Of a DNA stretch of 53,415 nt, positions 15,467 through 22,849 are shown one piece after another (position 1 is the stretch's first letter; each line of letters starts with the position of its first letter). The stretch lies in NCBI GenBank assembly GCA_017394515.1, contig JAFPXY010000048.1, positions 1 to 53,415 of the forward strand. The letters run 5' to 3'. The notes beneath the pieces are model-generated. The model saw nothing but the letters and a program-made list of their open reading frames with translations. It did not search any database and was not told the origin of the DNA. This DNA comes from Bacillota bacterium. GTDB taxonomy: Bacteria > Bacillota > Clostridia > Peptostreptococcales > Anaerovoracaceae. Position numbers and translations under genes: made by a program.

Positions 15467-17164
15467 TTAATTCAAGAGTGAGCTGGGCTCCAGAAAGGCG
15501 CTGGTGTCCGTTTCCGGTTCTTTGCTGTAGATCAGTTCGGCTCCCGCCCAGGGCTTATCGTCCACAACCGTGTAATTCACCGGCCGCTTAAGGTTCGTTA
15601 TGGCCACCAGGGTGTTCATGCGGTCGAAAATGATCTGAGGGTTGCTGGCCTTGGTCTTTATGGCGAGCACCAGGCTCTCTTCTTCGCCGTCCACGATGCC
15701 GGTGAGCCACAGTTTCTCGACCTCGGGCAGGTTGTTCTCGACGAACTCTGCCAGGGCGTCCTTAAAGGCTCTCGGCACGTTAAAAGGTTTCACGTAATAG
15801 CCAAAAGCGCTGGCCTTCTCCTGCTTGGGCTTGTTCTCCTCGTTCTGCCTGATCAGATTGCCCAGCAGGGCCTTGCCGAGGAAAAGACTTTTCGCGCCTG
15901 GGTTGATGACGATGCCTTCCACTTCATCCCTGGCAAGGACTTGCTTGAAGTATTCCTCCATGCTGAGGCTTACAGTGGAGCAGTCTACGGCGCCGCCTTC
16001 TCTGAGTTTTTTGCGGCTGGTGAAGACCGGCAGGCTGATGTTGCCCTCGGCGTCTTGGAGTTGGATCAGTCTCCAGTGGGTCTCCTCCTTCGGGTTGGTA
16101 AGGTCTTCAACTCTGACGCTGGCCGGGTCGATGACGCGCGGCCTCTGGTCTTTGTCGTCGGGCGCTTCAACGGGTATGAGCACGCAGCCCTCCTGCCCCA
16201 TGGCGATGACGATGGCGTCAAAGATGTTTAATATTTTGCGGTCGTTCTCGGGGTCGTCATAGTATTCGTCCATGAGCTGCTCGATGAAAGGATTCAGCTT
16301 CGCAAAAGGATCGTCCGGAAGGAAGGCGTCCTTCACGTCGTCCTCCCAGCCCTCCTTCGGCTTTCCGGAGTGCTCGTCATAGAATGCGCTGAAATCTTCG
16401 GCGATCTGGCGCAGTTCCGGCGTGAGGCGGGCGAGGGCCTCCTCCTTGAATTCTTCGGGCATTCCAAAATATGCCTCCGCAATGGACCCCGCCATGCAGG
16501 CTATGGTGTCGCTGTCACCCCCGAGGGAGATGCTTTTGCGAATGACGTCTTCGTAGCTCTCGCCCTCGTAGAAGGCGATGATGGCCTCCGGCACTGACTT
16601 CTGGCAGGTCTCATAAACCTCATAGGTCGGCTTGATCTCGGCCAGACTGCGCAAAAGATCATACTCGAACTTGTTGGATATGTAGCTCATGATCTCGTCC
16701 TTGTCGGCGCCAGCTCTGGCCAAAAAGATGGCCGCGGCCACGGCCTGGGCGCCCTTGATGCCCTCGGGATGGTTGTGAGTGACCTCCGCCGTGAGTTTAG
16801 CGGCGTGCAGGGTCTCGTCCAAAGTCTGATAAAGCCATCCCGCGGCGGCCACTCTCATGGCTGATCCGTTCCCAAAACTCCTATAGGGTTTCGGGTCGTC
16901 TTCCAAAAGCCACTCACTGAATCTGATGCCGTAGTCTCCGTCCGGATACTTCCTGCCGAACTCCTGCATTCTTTTGGCCACGGCGCGCTTGATGGTTTCG
17001 TCGTCCTTGCCGTAAGTCTCCATCAAAGCCCTTGCAACGGCCAAGGTCATGTACGAGTCGTCCGTGGGCCGTGAGTGTTCGGTCAACATTTCAAAGTTGT
17101 AATCGCTGGTGTTGTTGAACTCGTATACCGAGCCCGCAATGTCCCCAAATATAGCTCCTAGCAT
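15467..17164 (-). CDS. ADP-ribosylglycohydrolase fused to an SseB-like domain
   Basis: The protein has 565 residues with ATG after GGAGG. Residues 1-265 are an ADP-ribosylglycohydrolase (DraG/ARH fold): the magnesium-binding TDDS lies at 34-37 and GGDSDT at 215-220. Residues about 290-565 resemble SseB (enhanced serine sensitivity) N- and C-terminal domains, with the SMEEYFKQVL and EGIVINPGAKSLFLGKALL segments. ARH enzymes remove ADP-ribose from proteins, DNA or small molecules. The SseB part may select the target. Coding ends near an AT-rich gap, and TTTTTTGC occurs once inside the gene (16007-16014). Confidence 0.85.
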   Translation of the reverse strand: MLGAIFGDIAGSVYEFNNTSDYNFEMLTEHSRPTDDSYMTLAVARALMETYGKDDETIKRAVAKRMQEFGRKYPDGDYGIRFSEWLLEDDPKPYRSFGNGSAMRVAAAGWLYQTLDETLHAAKLTAEVTHNHPEGIKGAQAVAAAIFLARAGADKDEIMSYISNKFEYDLLRSLAEIKPTYEVYETCQKSVPEAIIAFYEGESYEDVIRKSISLGGDSDTIACMAGSIAEAYFGMPEEFKEEALARLTPELRQIAEDFSAFYDEHSGKPKEGWEDDVKDAFLPDDPFAKLNPFIEQLMDEYYDDPENDRKILNIFDAIVIAMGQEGCVLIPVEAPDDKDQRPRVIDPASVRVEDLTNPKEETHWRLIQLQDAEGNISLPVFTSRKKLREGGAVDCSTVSLSMEEYFKQVLARDEVEGIVINPGAKSLFLGKALLGNLIRQNEENKPKQEKASAFGYYVKPFNVPRAFKDALAEFVENNLPEVEKLWLTGIVDGEEESLVLAIKTKASNPQIIFDRMNTLVAITNLKRPVNYTVVDDKPWAGAELIYSKEPETDTSAFLEPSSLLN

Positions 17165-17296
17165 AGTTATGTCCTCCGTAGCGTAGTTATATGAATATAT
17201 ATGAAGTGTGGCGCCACTTACCTTTCTGGTATAATTATCTCACCTTTTTGGTAATTTTGCAAATTAAACAGTGAGAAATGCTGGGCTCTCGGGTGC

Positions 17297-17378
17297 CTAC
17301 ACATGGCCCCTTGGAAAAGCATCTCCGTGTGTAGGCGAAACTACACATGAAGCCTTGTTTTCTGGGGGGCATGTGTAG
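17297..17378. repeat. four-arm inverted-repeat module (CTACACAT type), unit A
   Basis: Arms CTACACATGG, CCGTGTGTAG, CTACACATGA, GCATGTGTAG alternate in orientation with spacers of 18, 6 and 18 bases; total 82 bp. The third and fourth arms pair over 9 bp. Confidence 0.85.
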
Positions 17379-17414
17379 TTATCGCTCTCACCAAACAGCA
17401 AAAAAACAGCAAAA

Positions 17415-17496
17415 CTACACATTACCCCTTGATATTCAGGGGGAATGTGTAGTTTTGCTTATACATGAAAGGCTATTTTAGGGGGGTCATGTGTAG
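17415..17496. repeat. four-arm inverted-repeat module (CTACACAT type), unit B
   Basis: Arms CTACACATTA, GAATGTGTAG, TTATACATGA, TCATGTGTAG with spacers of 18, 6 and 18 bases; total 82 bp, as in unit A. The first spacer itself pairs (CCCCTTGA / TCAGGGG), extending the first stem. Confidence 0.85.
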
Positions 17497-17530
17497 GCAG
17501 CAAATCCGCAAAAAATCCGCAAAAAATCGT

Positions 17531-17612
17531 TCATACATTTGGCCCTTTTTTTCTCGCAAATGTATCAATAAAACTTATACATTTGGGCCTGTTTTTTGCG
17601 GAAATGTATGAG
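17531..17612. repeat. four-arm inverted-repeat module (ATACAT type), unit C
   Basis: Arms TCATACATTT, AAATGTATCA, TTATACATTT, AAATGTATGA with a 7-base middle spacer (ATAAAAC) identical to the one in the module at 14253. It is preceded by two direct copies of CCGCAAAAAAT at 17507-17527. Confidence 0.85.
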
Positions 17613-17635
17613 TTAGACGGTCTGCGAAGCGCCAT

Positions 17636-17717
17636 TGATACATATGGCACAAAAAATCCCCGAAATGTATCAATTTGACTTATACATTCGGGGGGATTTT
17701 TTGCAAAAATGTATGAG
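17636..17717. repeat. four-arm inverted-repeat module (ATACAT type), unit D
   Basis: Closely matches the unit at 14360: arms around ATACAT and ATGTAT, middle arms extended by CCCCG / CGGGG, loop CAATTTGACTT, last spacer GGGGGATTTTTTGC. It ends 18 bases before the stop of the convergent YczE-like gene. Confidence 0.85.
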
Positions 17718-17734
17718 CGCCTCGAAGCGCGAAT

Positions 17735-18394
17735 TCACCTCACACCTTTCACTCGCCTCCAGGTGTCCAGCAGGTCTTCGTTCACGACCTCGCGGGGGAC
17801 GAAGCCGGTGACGTGGCAGGCGAATTGAAAAAAGCTCGCCTGTAAAGCCACCACCAGCACTGTGCCGATGCCGAAGGGCGCGCCCATGATGACGCCGGCC
17901 AAAAGCGCCATCATCTCGAGACCGAACTTGACAGCGCCGACAGGGATGCGCGGGAGTTTTTTGCTCACGATTACCATGAGGGTGTCGCGGGGGCCTGCGC
18001 CTAGGCCGGTTCGCATGTAGACCACCGTCGCGAAGGCGATGATCATCTGGCCCAGCAGGGTGTAGCACACGCCGACGGCCTGGTTGGGCGGCGTCGGAAT
18101 GAAGCTCAGTACCTTGAGAAAAACATCCGAAAGCCAGGCGATCAGGAAGGCGTTCAGGAAAGTCCCCACGCCCAGCTTGCCTTTGCCCAGGAAGTCGATG
18201 ATCAGGATGCCCACGCTAATGGCGAAGACGCCCGTGCCGAAGCTCATGCCCGTGGTATTGGAAAGCCCCAGGGCCATGGTGCTCCAGCCGTTGGTGCCGG
18301 CAGATCCCGCCAGCACGCCGAAAAAGTTCCCCAGGGCGTAAAGCACCAGCCCGCTAATGCATATTGTAAGTCTTTGTGAGTATTCTTTGAGCAT
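17735..18394 (-). CDS. YczE/YitT-type integral membrane protein
   Basis: The protein has 219 residues and five to six hydrophobic segments. The N-terminus RLTICISGLVLYALGNFFGV and the loop MRTGLGAGPRDTLMVIVSKK are typical of the YczE family, predicted membrane proteins of unknown substrate. The start ATG at 18394 has no clear ribosome binding site and lies 21 bases after the stop of the upstream lipoprotein gene, so translation may be coupled. TTTTTTGC occurs inside the gene (17957-17964). Confidence 0.83.
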   Translation of the reverse strand: MLKEYSQRLTICISGLVLYALGNFFGVLAGSAGTNGWSTMALGLSNTTGMSFGTGVFAISVGILIIDFLGKGKLGVGTFLNAFLIAWLSDVFLKVLSFIPTPPNQAVGVCYTLLGQMIIAFATVVYMRTGLGAGPRDTLMVIVSKKLPRIPVGAVKFGLEMMALLAGVIMGAPFGIGTVLVVALQASFFQFACHVTGFVPREVVNEDLLDTWRRVKGVR

Positions 18395-18415
18395 GGCTGG
18401 TTAAGTTTCGTTCAT

Positions 18416-19387
18416 TTATTCCTTAGGTTTGCTAGCGTTGAGTGAATAGTAGTAATCGTTGTAGTCGTATTCCTTTTTCCAGTCCATCATAGCGGTTTTG
18501 ATGTTGGGAACGTCGTTTTCGTCAGCTCCGGTGTAGGTAAGGCTCATGGCGTAGCTGATTTCTGCGGTTGCGGAGTCGCGGCCGTCGGGGTAAACCTTGG
18601 CCTGTGCGATGCCGAAGTTGTAGGCGGTCTCTGTGTCGTTGGCTTCGATGACGAGCTTGCCGTTTTCGTCGAAGTGGGCGGGCATGGGATCTCCGGAGAT
18701 CATGTTAGCGCCTATGATGGTGATGCTATCGTCTGCGATTCTAATTTTCAGGCCTTCATCTGTTTCCCAGTCGCCGTTCAGGGCGCTCAAGCTGTAAACG
18801 TCAGCTGCGCTGCCCATTAAGTTGCCGTTTTCGTCCATTCTGAAAAGCACTATGAGGGATGAGTAATTGGATGTGATGTCAGGATCGCTCATATCTTCGA
18901 CGGTTGTCATGTAAAGCACGTCGCCCACGACCTTATATGTGCTCATGGAAAGTGCAAACTGATCTTCAGTGTCGGATCCATCCATGTACTCGGCTTTTTC
19001 GATGATCACGTTCTTATCGCCGGCTTTCACGCAGGTGTAAGGAACTTCGTTCACCATGTCGTACTGAACCATGGTCGCCTTAGCGGTGCCATCTTCGCCG
19101 TATTCGTAGATCAGGTTTCCGTCTGCGGACTGCCACTTGCCTACCAGGGCTTCGTCGATGGAGCCGTCGGTGATGTCTTCGAAGTTTTCATATTTGCCGG
19201 CAAGGCCCAGCTCTTCGTCGGTGGAAATCAGGCTGTCAAGTTCACTGACCATATCGCCGGCTTCAACGCTTTCGCCACCCTCCGGTGTGGCTTCTTCCCC
19301 ACTTTGTGAGCCGCCGCATCCTGCCAGGCACGCAAAAATCATTACCAGCGCCAGAATCAGCGCAAAAAATTTCATATAGTTTTTCAT
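18416..19387 (-). CDS. lipoprotein of unknown function
   Basis: The protein has 323 residues with ATG after AAGGAGGAAATT. A lipoprotein signal peptide is clear: KNYMKFFALILALVMIF followed by the lipobox LAGC at about residue 24. A Ser/Glu/Gly-rich linker follows, then two similar stretches, GKWQSADGNLIYEYGEDGTA and GDWETDEGLKIRIADDS, resembling repeated beta-rich ligand-binding units. I do not recognise the family. It is acidic and surface exposed on the membrane. Probably co-transcribed with the YczE-like gene. Confidence 0.82.
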   Translation of the reverse strand: MKNYMKFFALILALVMIFACLAGCGGSQSGEEATPEGGESVEAGDMVSELDSLISTDEELGLAGKYENFEDITDGSIDEALVGKWQSADGNLIYEYGEDGTAKATMVQYDMVNEVPYTCVKAGDKNVIIEKAEYMDGSDTEDQFALSMSTYKVVGDVLYMTTVEDMSDPDITSNYSSLIVLFRMDENGNLMGSAADVYSLSALNGDWETDEGLKIRIADDSITIIGANMISGDPMPAHFDENGKLVIEANDTETAYNFGIAQAKVYPDGRDSATAEISYAMSLTYTGADENDVPNIKTAMMDWKKEYDYNDYYYSLNASKPKE

Positions 19388-19430
19388 AATTTCCTCCTTA
19401 TGTAAAAATATGCGTATATTTTAGCATAAA

Positions 19431-19458
19431 CGCCCCCAAAAGTCATCCTTTGGGGGCG
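19431..19458. terminator. terminator of the DUF1848 gene
   Basis: CGCCCCCAAA and TTTGGGGGCG form a 10-bp stem with an 8-base loop. TTTTTTGC (19461-19468) lies between it and the stop codon. Confidence 0.8.
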
Positions 19459-19471
19459 GATTTTTTGCAAA

Positions 19472-20401
19472 TCATGTGAGCTCCATCTCCATCTGGTTCG
19501 TAATGTAGGTCCGCTGGTCGGCGATGTTCACGCGGTCCAGGGGCATGGAGTTTCCGATGAGGAAGGGCGAGTTCGGGTCGTGCTTTTTCATGTTGGCGCG
19601 GACCGCCTCCTTGTCGTAGTTGGCGTAGCAGTACTTGCAAAAATGCGCGCAGCTGTTGTAGGCGCCGATGTCGTTTCCCATGACGCACTCGCAGTCCAGG
19701 ATGTGGCGGGACTTAGGAACGATGAGCTTCTCGCCGATGGCGTGCTCAATGACGGCCTGGGACATGCAGCCTTGGACGTCGATGCCGAACTGGGCCAGCT
19801 CCACGCCTTCAAGGCAGCTCATGACGGTCATGTGGTGTCGCCGCCCGGTCTCCGCCATGGCTTTGCCCAAAGCCAGCCGCTCCTCGCGCCTGACCTCCCG
19901 GGCTTCAGGGAAGTTCTTCTTGGTCTTCTCAAAAAGATCAATAAAGCTGATGACCACCTGCTCCGTATATCCTTCAAGCTCCGTCGCCATGCGCTCAAAC
20001 GCGTCAATATGGTACTCCACGCTGTAGGTCTCCGATATGAAGATCGGGTCGTAGCGCCAGCTCATGGCGTGGCTGCCCACGTGCTCGGATATTTTTTGGA
20101 AGGCCTCGATGACGCGGCGCTTGTCGGGCACGTTGGGCTCGATGGACTTGCCGTAGGGCGTGATGGTCACATACCAAAACATCCTGAAGCGGTCCAGCTC
20201 GCTTAGGTGCTTCACCATGGGCGCGGGATTCTTACTGGTAAAAATCAGCGCGTCAACCACCTCCGGATCCAGCCTGTACCTGGTCACCTGCTCCGGCGAG
20301 TAGGGGTTGCGCACCATGACGAACCCTTCCCTTATTCTGTTCATAAACCACTCGCTGTAAAACGCGGGTATGTCCGTGCGGTTGCCCGTGTCGATGATCA
20401 T
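19472..20401 (-). CDS. DUF1848 family protein
   Basis: The protein has 309 residues with ATG after AAAGGAG. It begins IIDTGNRTDIPAFYSEWFMNRI and contains RYRLDPEVVDALIFTSKNPAP, both characteristic of DUF1848. A cysteine cluster sits near the C-terminus: C-x-C in LDCECVMGNDIGAYNSC followed by CAHFCKYCYAN. The family is thought to bind an Fe-S cluster, but its function is not known to me. It stands between two hairpins and appears to be a single-gene unit. Confidence 0.88.
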   Translation of the reverse strand: MIIDTGNRTDIPAFYSEWFMNRIREGFVMVRNPYSPEQVTRYRLDPEVVDALIFTSKNPAPMVKHLSELDRFRMFWYVTITPYGKSIEPNVPDKRRVIEAFQKISEHVGSHAMSWRYDPIFISETYSVEYHIDAFERMATELEGYTEQVVISFIDLFEKTKKNFPEAREVRREERLALGKAMAETGRRHHMTVMSCLEGVELAQFGIDVQGCMSQAVIEHAIGEKLIVPKSRHILDCECVMGNDIGAYNSCAHFCKYCYANYDKEAVRANMKKHDPNSPFLIGNSMPLDRVNIADQRTYITNQMEMELT

Positions 20402-20431
20402 GGCCGCTCCTTTCGTGTGTGTACATTATGA

Positions 20432-20456
20432 GGGGCCATCTCTTTCGAGACAGCCC
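20432..20456. terminator. terminator-like hairpin of the GGGGCTGTCTC family
   Basis: GGGGCCATCTC-TTTC-GAGACAGCCC lies just after the stop of the zinc-ribbon gene. It resembles the stems at 25426, 25932 and 31115. Confidence 0.7.
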
Positions 20457-20462
20457 AAATAA

Positions 20463-21518
20463 TCAGTCTTTCAAAAAATTATGGTTCCGATGTAAAGTGT
20501 AGGTGTAGTTGGTCGCCATGCTGGTGAAGTAGACCGTGTCCCAGTCGCCAACGTTCATGATGAAGGCGGTGATGGCGCCCTCCTTCTCGCCGTCGGGGGT
20601 GAGCTTGAGCTCGCCGTTTTCGATGTAGAAGTAGGCGTTGGCGCCATAGTCGGGTCGAGCCATGTTGTACTCGATATCGTAGTTGCCGTCGTCGTCGAGG
20701 GCAGCTTTGAAGTAGACCTGCCAGTCCTCCGTGTACCAGTCGCCTTTGAGAAAGCTTAGAGCGATGGCATCATTGAAGAGCAAAAGGTCTTTGGTAGGCT
20801 CGAAATCCATCATGTCCTTTAAGGTGTCGGCTTCAGCCTCGCCTTTGAGGGCGGCGATTATCTTAAGGTATGGTTCTGCCGCGGCGTCGTCCGAGAGTTT
20901 GAAGTATTCCCGGGCGCGGGTAAAGGACTGGTCTGCGAAGGCTTGCTCGCCCAGGGCGAAGGCGTCCTTTTTGATGAGCTCGATTATCTCCGGTACGTCT
21001 CTAAAGTCCGGGATCTCCTGGAACTTGTCCATGGCCTGCTCCAGTTTGCCATTATCGTAGGCTTCAACGCCGCTCATGTAGACGCTCTCTTTATAATAGA
21101 AGTCCGACTCGCGGTAGTCGCGGATGTTTTTGAAGCCTGTGGCCGCGGATTCATAGCGCCCCAGGTCCAGCTGCCGGCCATACTCGGTGTATTTGCTGAA
21201 GGTCTTATCCCAAAATATCAGCCCGCTGAGTTTATCTGCGCTTTCGAAGCCTCCTGCGTCTGCCACCTTGTAGGCGAAGACGCTGAGGCCGGCGTAGGTA
21301 GCGGCCAGTGTTATGATAAGCAGGATCACAATTATAAGGCCGATGGGTCTGCGGCGTCTGGGTGCTTTAACTGCTTCGGCGGCCTGCCTTTTAGCGCGCC
21401 TTCCCGTGGACATCTGCTCGTCGGCTGGCTCGTCAAAGTTCGATATCAGTTTTTTTCCGCAAAATATACAATATTTGCTGTCATCCGGCAGTTCACTGCC
21501 GCAAAACTTACAAAGCAT
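20463..21518 (-). CDS. zinc-ribbon membrane protein with helical repeats
   Basis: 351 residues from ATG 21518, which follows GAGGAG; an upstream in-frame start lacks a site. The N-terminus is a double-CxxC zinc ribbon, MLCKFCGSELPDDSKYCIFC. One transmembrane helix lies at about residues 60-85 (PIGLIIVILLIITLAATYAG). The outer part (about 100-260) is made of TPR-like helical pairs (AATGFKNIRDYRESDFYYKE; AMDKFQEIPDFRDVPEII). The last 80 residues look like a beta-rich domain. This resembles sensor-like zinc-ribbon proteins common in Clostridia; function unknown. Confidence 0.85.
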   Translation of the reverse strand: MLCKFCGSELPDDSKYCIFCGKKLISNFDEPADEQMSTGRRAKRQAAEAVKAPRRRRPIGLIIVILLIITLAATYAGLSVFAYKVADAGGFESADKLSGLIFWDKTFSKYTEYGRQLDLGRYESAATGFKNIRDYRESDFYYKESVYMSGVEAYDNGKLEQAMDKFQEIPDFRDVPEIIELIKKDAFALGEQAFADQSFTRAREYFKLSDDAAAEPYLKIIAALKGEAEADTLKDMMDFEPTKDLLLFNDAIALSFLKGDWYTEDWQVYFKAALDDDGNYDIEYNMARPDYGANAYFYIENGELKLTPDGEKEGAITAFIMNVGDWDTVYFTSMATNYTYTLHRNHNFLKD

Positions 21519-21555
21519 CTCACTACTCCTCTTCTTTGACACCTAGATCGGGGCT

Positions 21556-22701
21556 TTATTTTTTGCAGCTTTCCAGGTAGTCGCGGATCTCTTCGTCGGA
21601 CATTTCCGGGTAGTTTTCGCGGAGGCCTCGGGCCAGGGTGTCCAGGTAGGCCTCGGAGGGCTCATTGGATGGCAGACGGTCGTGGTTGGTGAAGGTCATC
21701 ACTTCGTGACCGCGGAAGTCGCCCAGGCTGACCACTTTGTCGTACCAGTGGGGGTTGTCTTCGGGGCGTTTGCCGTTGTTTTCCTGGATCACCACGTGCC
21801 AGTATTGTTCGCGGGTCACCAGGTAGGCCACGCCTAAGGCTCGGCCGGGCTTGGAGGTGTCGATGAAGGACACGCCCATGCCGCCCCAGGGTCCGGACTC
21901 GTTGGCGTAGTACATGTCGTAGGGTATCTCGTAGTTGGATTTATCGATGGGCTCGGACTGGTCTCTGCAGGGTTCGTGGCAGGCGCCGCCGTTTACGAAG
22001 CTGCCGCCTCTGATGTAGTGCATGAACCGGTCGTAGAGCATGTTGCTGCCGTAGGAAAGGTACCAGACGTAGTCGGTGTAGGCCGTATCCGCGGCGGCGC
22101 CTTCAGGGTCTGCCCCGCCGGTCACAACGTCAGCGGCGCTGCCGGCCGCAGCGCCGGCCCCAGCCCCAGCTGCAACCGCCCCGCGCTTCCCGTACCTCGA
22201 CGTCAGATGCATGCCGAGCTCCCTAAGGGACGCTATCATGGCCACGGCCACCACGGTCCAGCAATAAGGCACGGCGATCTTTGTCCTGATGAAGTAAGCG
22301 ACGCCGAAGACCATGAGACCCGTGAATTTATTCCAATAGGTGTGAAGCGACGCGAAGGCGTGCCTCTTCACCGCAAAAGTCGTATAGGAAATAAACCTGA
22401 TGATCAGGATGGCTGCCACTACGATCCAGATGGTCTTTGGCAGAGTGACCCACATGACGGGGAAGATTCTGATCAAAATCAGGGTATAAAAAAGCAGATC
22501 CGCGATGCTGTCCAGTCTGGCTCCGGTTTCGCTGGTGGTGTCGTAGTGTCTGGCGATGGCGCCGTCCAACACGTCCGTCACGCCGGTTATCGTGTAGACC
22601 ACCATGAAAAGTGTCGTAAGCGGCTTCATCAAAAGAAGCCAGATGGTGCCCAGGATCCTTGAAATCGATATTATGTTTGGTAAATTTTTATTCGCTAGCA
22701 T
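21556..22701 (-). CDS. fusion of CDP-alcohol phosphotransferase and a gamma-glutamylcyclotransferase-like domain
   Basis: 381 residues from ATG 22701 (AAGGTAG upstream; a GTG seven codons earlier is less likely). Residues 1-165 are a CDP-alcohol phosphatidyltransferase with all motif residues: D43, D46, G47, A50, R51, G60, D64 and D68. Such enzymes join an alcohol to a CDP-activated lipid in the membrane. A flexible Ala/Gly linker (about 180-212) leads to a second domain beginning YVWYLSYGSNMLYDRF, the start of AIG2/gamma-glutamylcyclotransferase-like folds, running to the C-terminus. The combination is unusual. The C-terminal codons TGC AAA AAA overlap the GCAAAAAA word. Confidence 0.8.
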   Translation of the reverse strand: MLANKNLPNIISISRILGTIWLLLMKPLTTLFMVVYTITGVTDVLDGAIARHYDTTSETGARLDSIADLLFYTLILIRIFPVMWVTLPKTIWIVVAAILIIRFISYTTFAVKRHAFASLHTYWNKFTGLMVFGVAYFIRTKIAVPYCWTVVAVAMIASLRELGMHLTSRYGKRGAVAAGAGAGAAAGSAADVVTGGADPEGAAADTAYTDYVWYLSYGSNMLYDRFMHYIRGGSFVNGGACHEPCRDQSEPIDKSNYEIPYDMYYANESGPWGGMGVSFIDTSKPGRALGVAYLVTREQYWHVVIQENNGKRPEDNPHWYDKVVSLGDFRGHEVMTFTNHDRLPSNEPSEAYLDTLARGLRENYPEMSDEEIRDYLESCKK

Positions 22702-22805
22702 GATTTCTACCTTTGGTATCACTTTAATATATTTTCAACCAAAAGAAAACCTTTTTTTGTGCCGGGTGCAAATTTTTTGCTAATATTTCGCCAAAACATA
22801 AAAAA

Positions 22806-22831
22806 CCGCCCCTCCCGTGTGTGGGAAGGGC
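22806..22831. terminator. terminator of the rhodanese-Big2 lipoprotein gene
   Basis: CCGCCCCTCCC and GGGAAGGGCG pair around GTGTGT. The minus strand continues GGTTTTTTATG. TTTTTTGC (22839-22846) lies between the stem and the stop codon. Confidence 0.8.
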
Positions 22832-22849
22832 GATTGGATTTTTTGCGCC

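Noticed and set aside
14253-17717. Ordinary intrinsic terminators
   Set aside because: Long 18-base loops, T-tracts lying inside the loops and four alternating arms do not fit simple terminators, and several units lie together in one gap.
17670-18068. 132-residue ORF on the minus strand
   Set aside because: Arg/His/Pro-rich translation in another frame of the YczE-like gene; no ribosome binding site.
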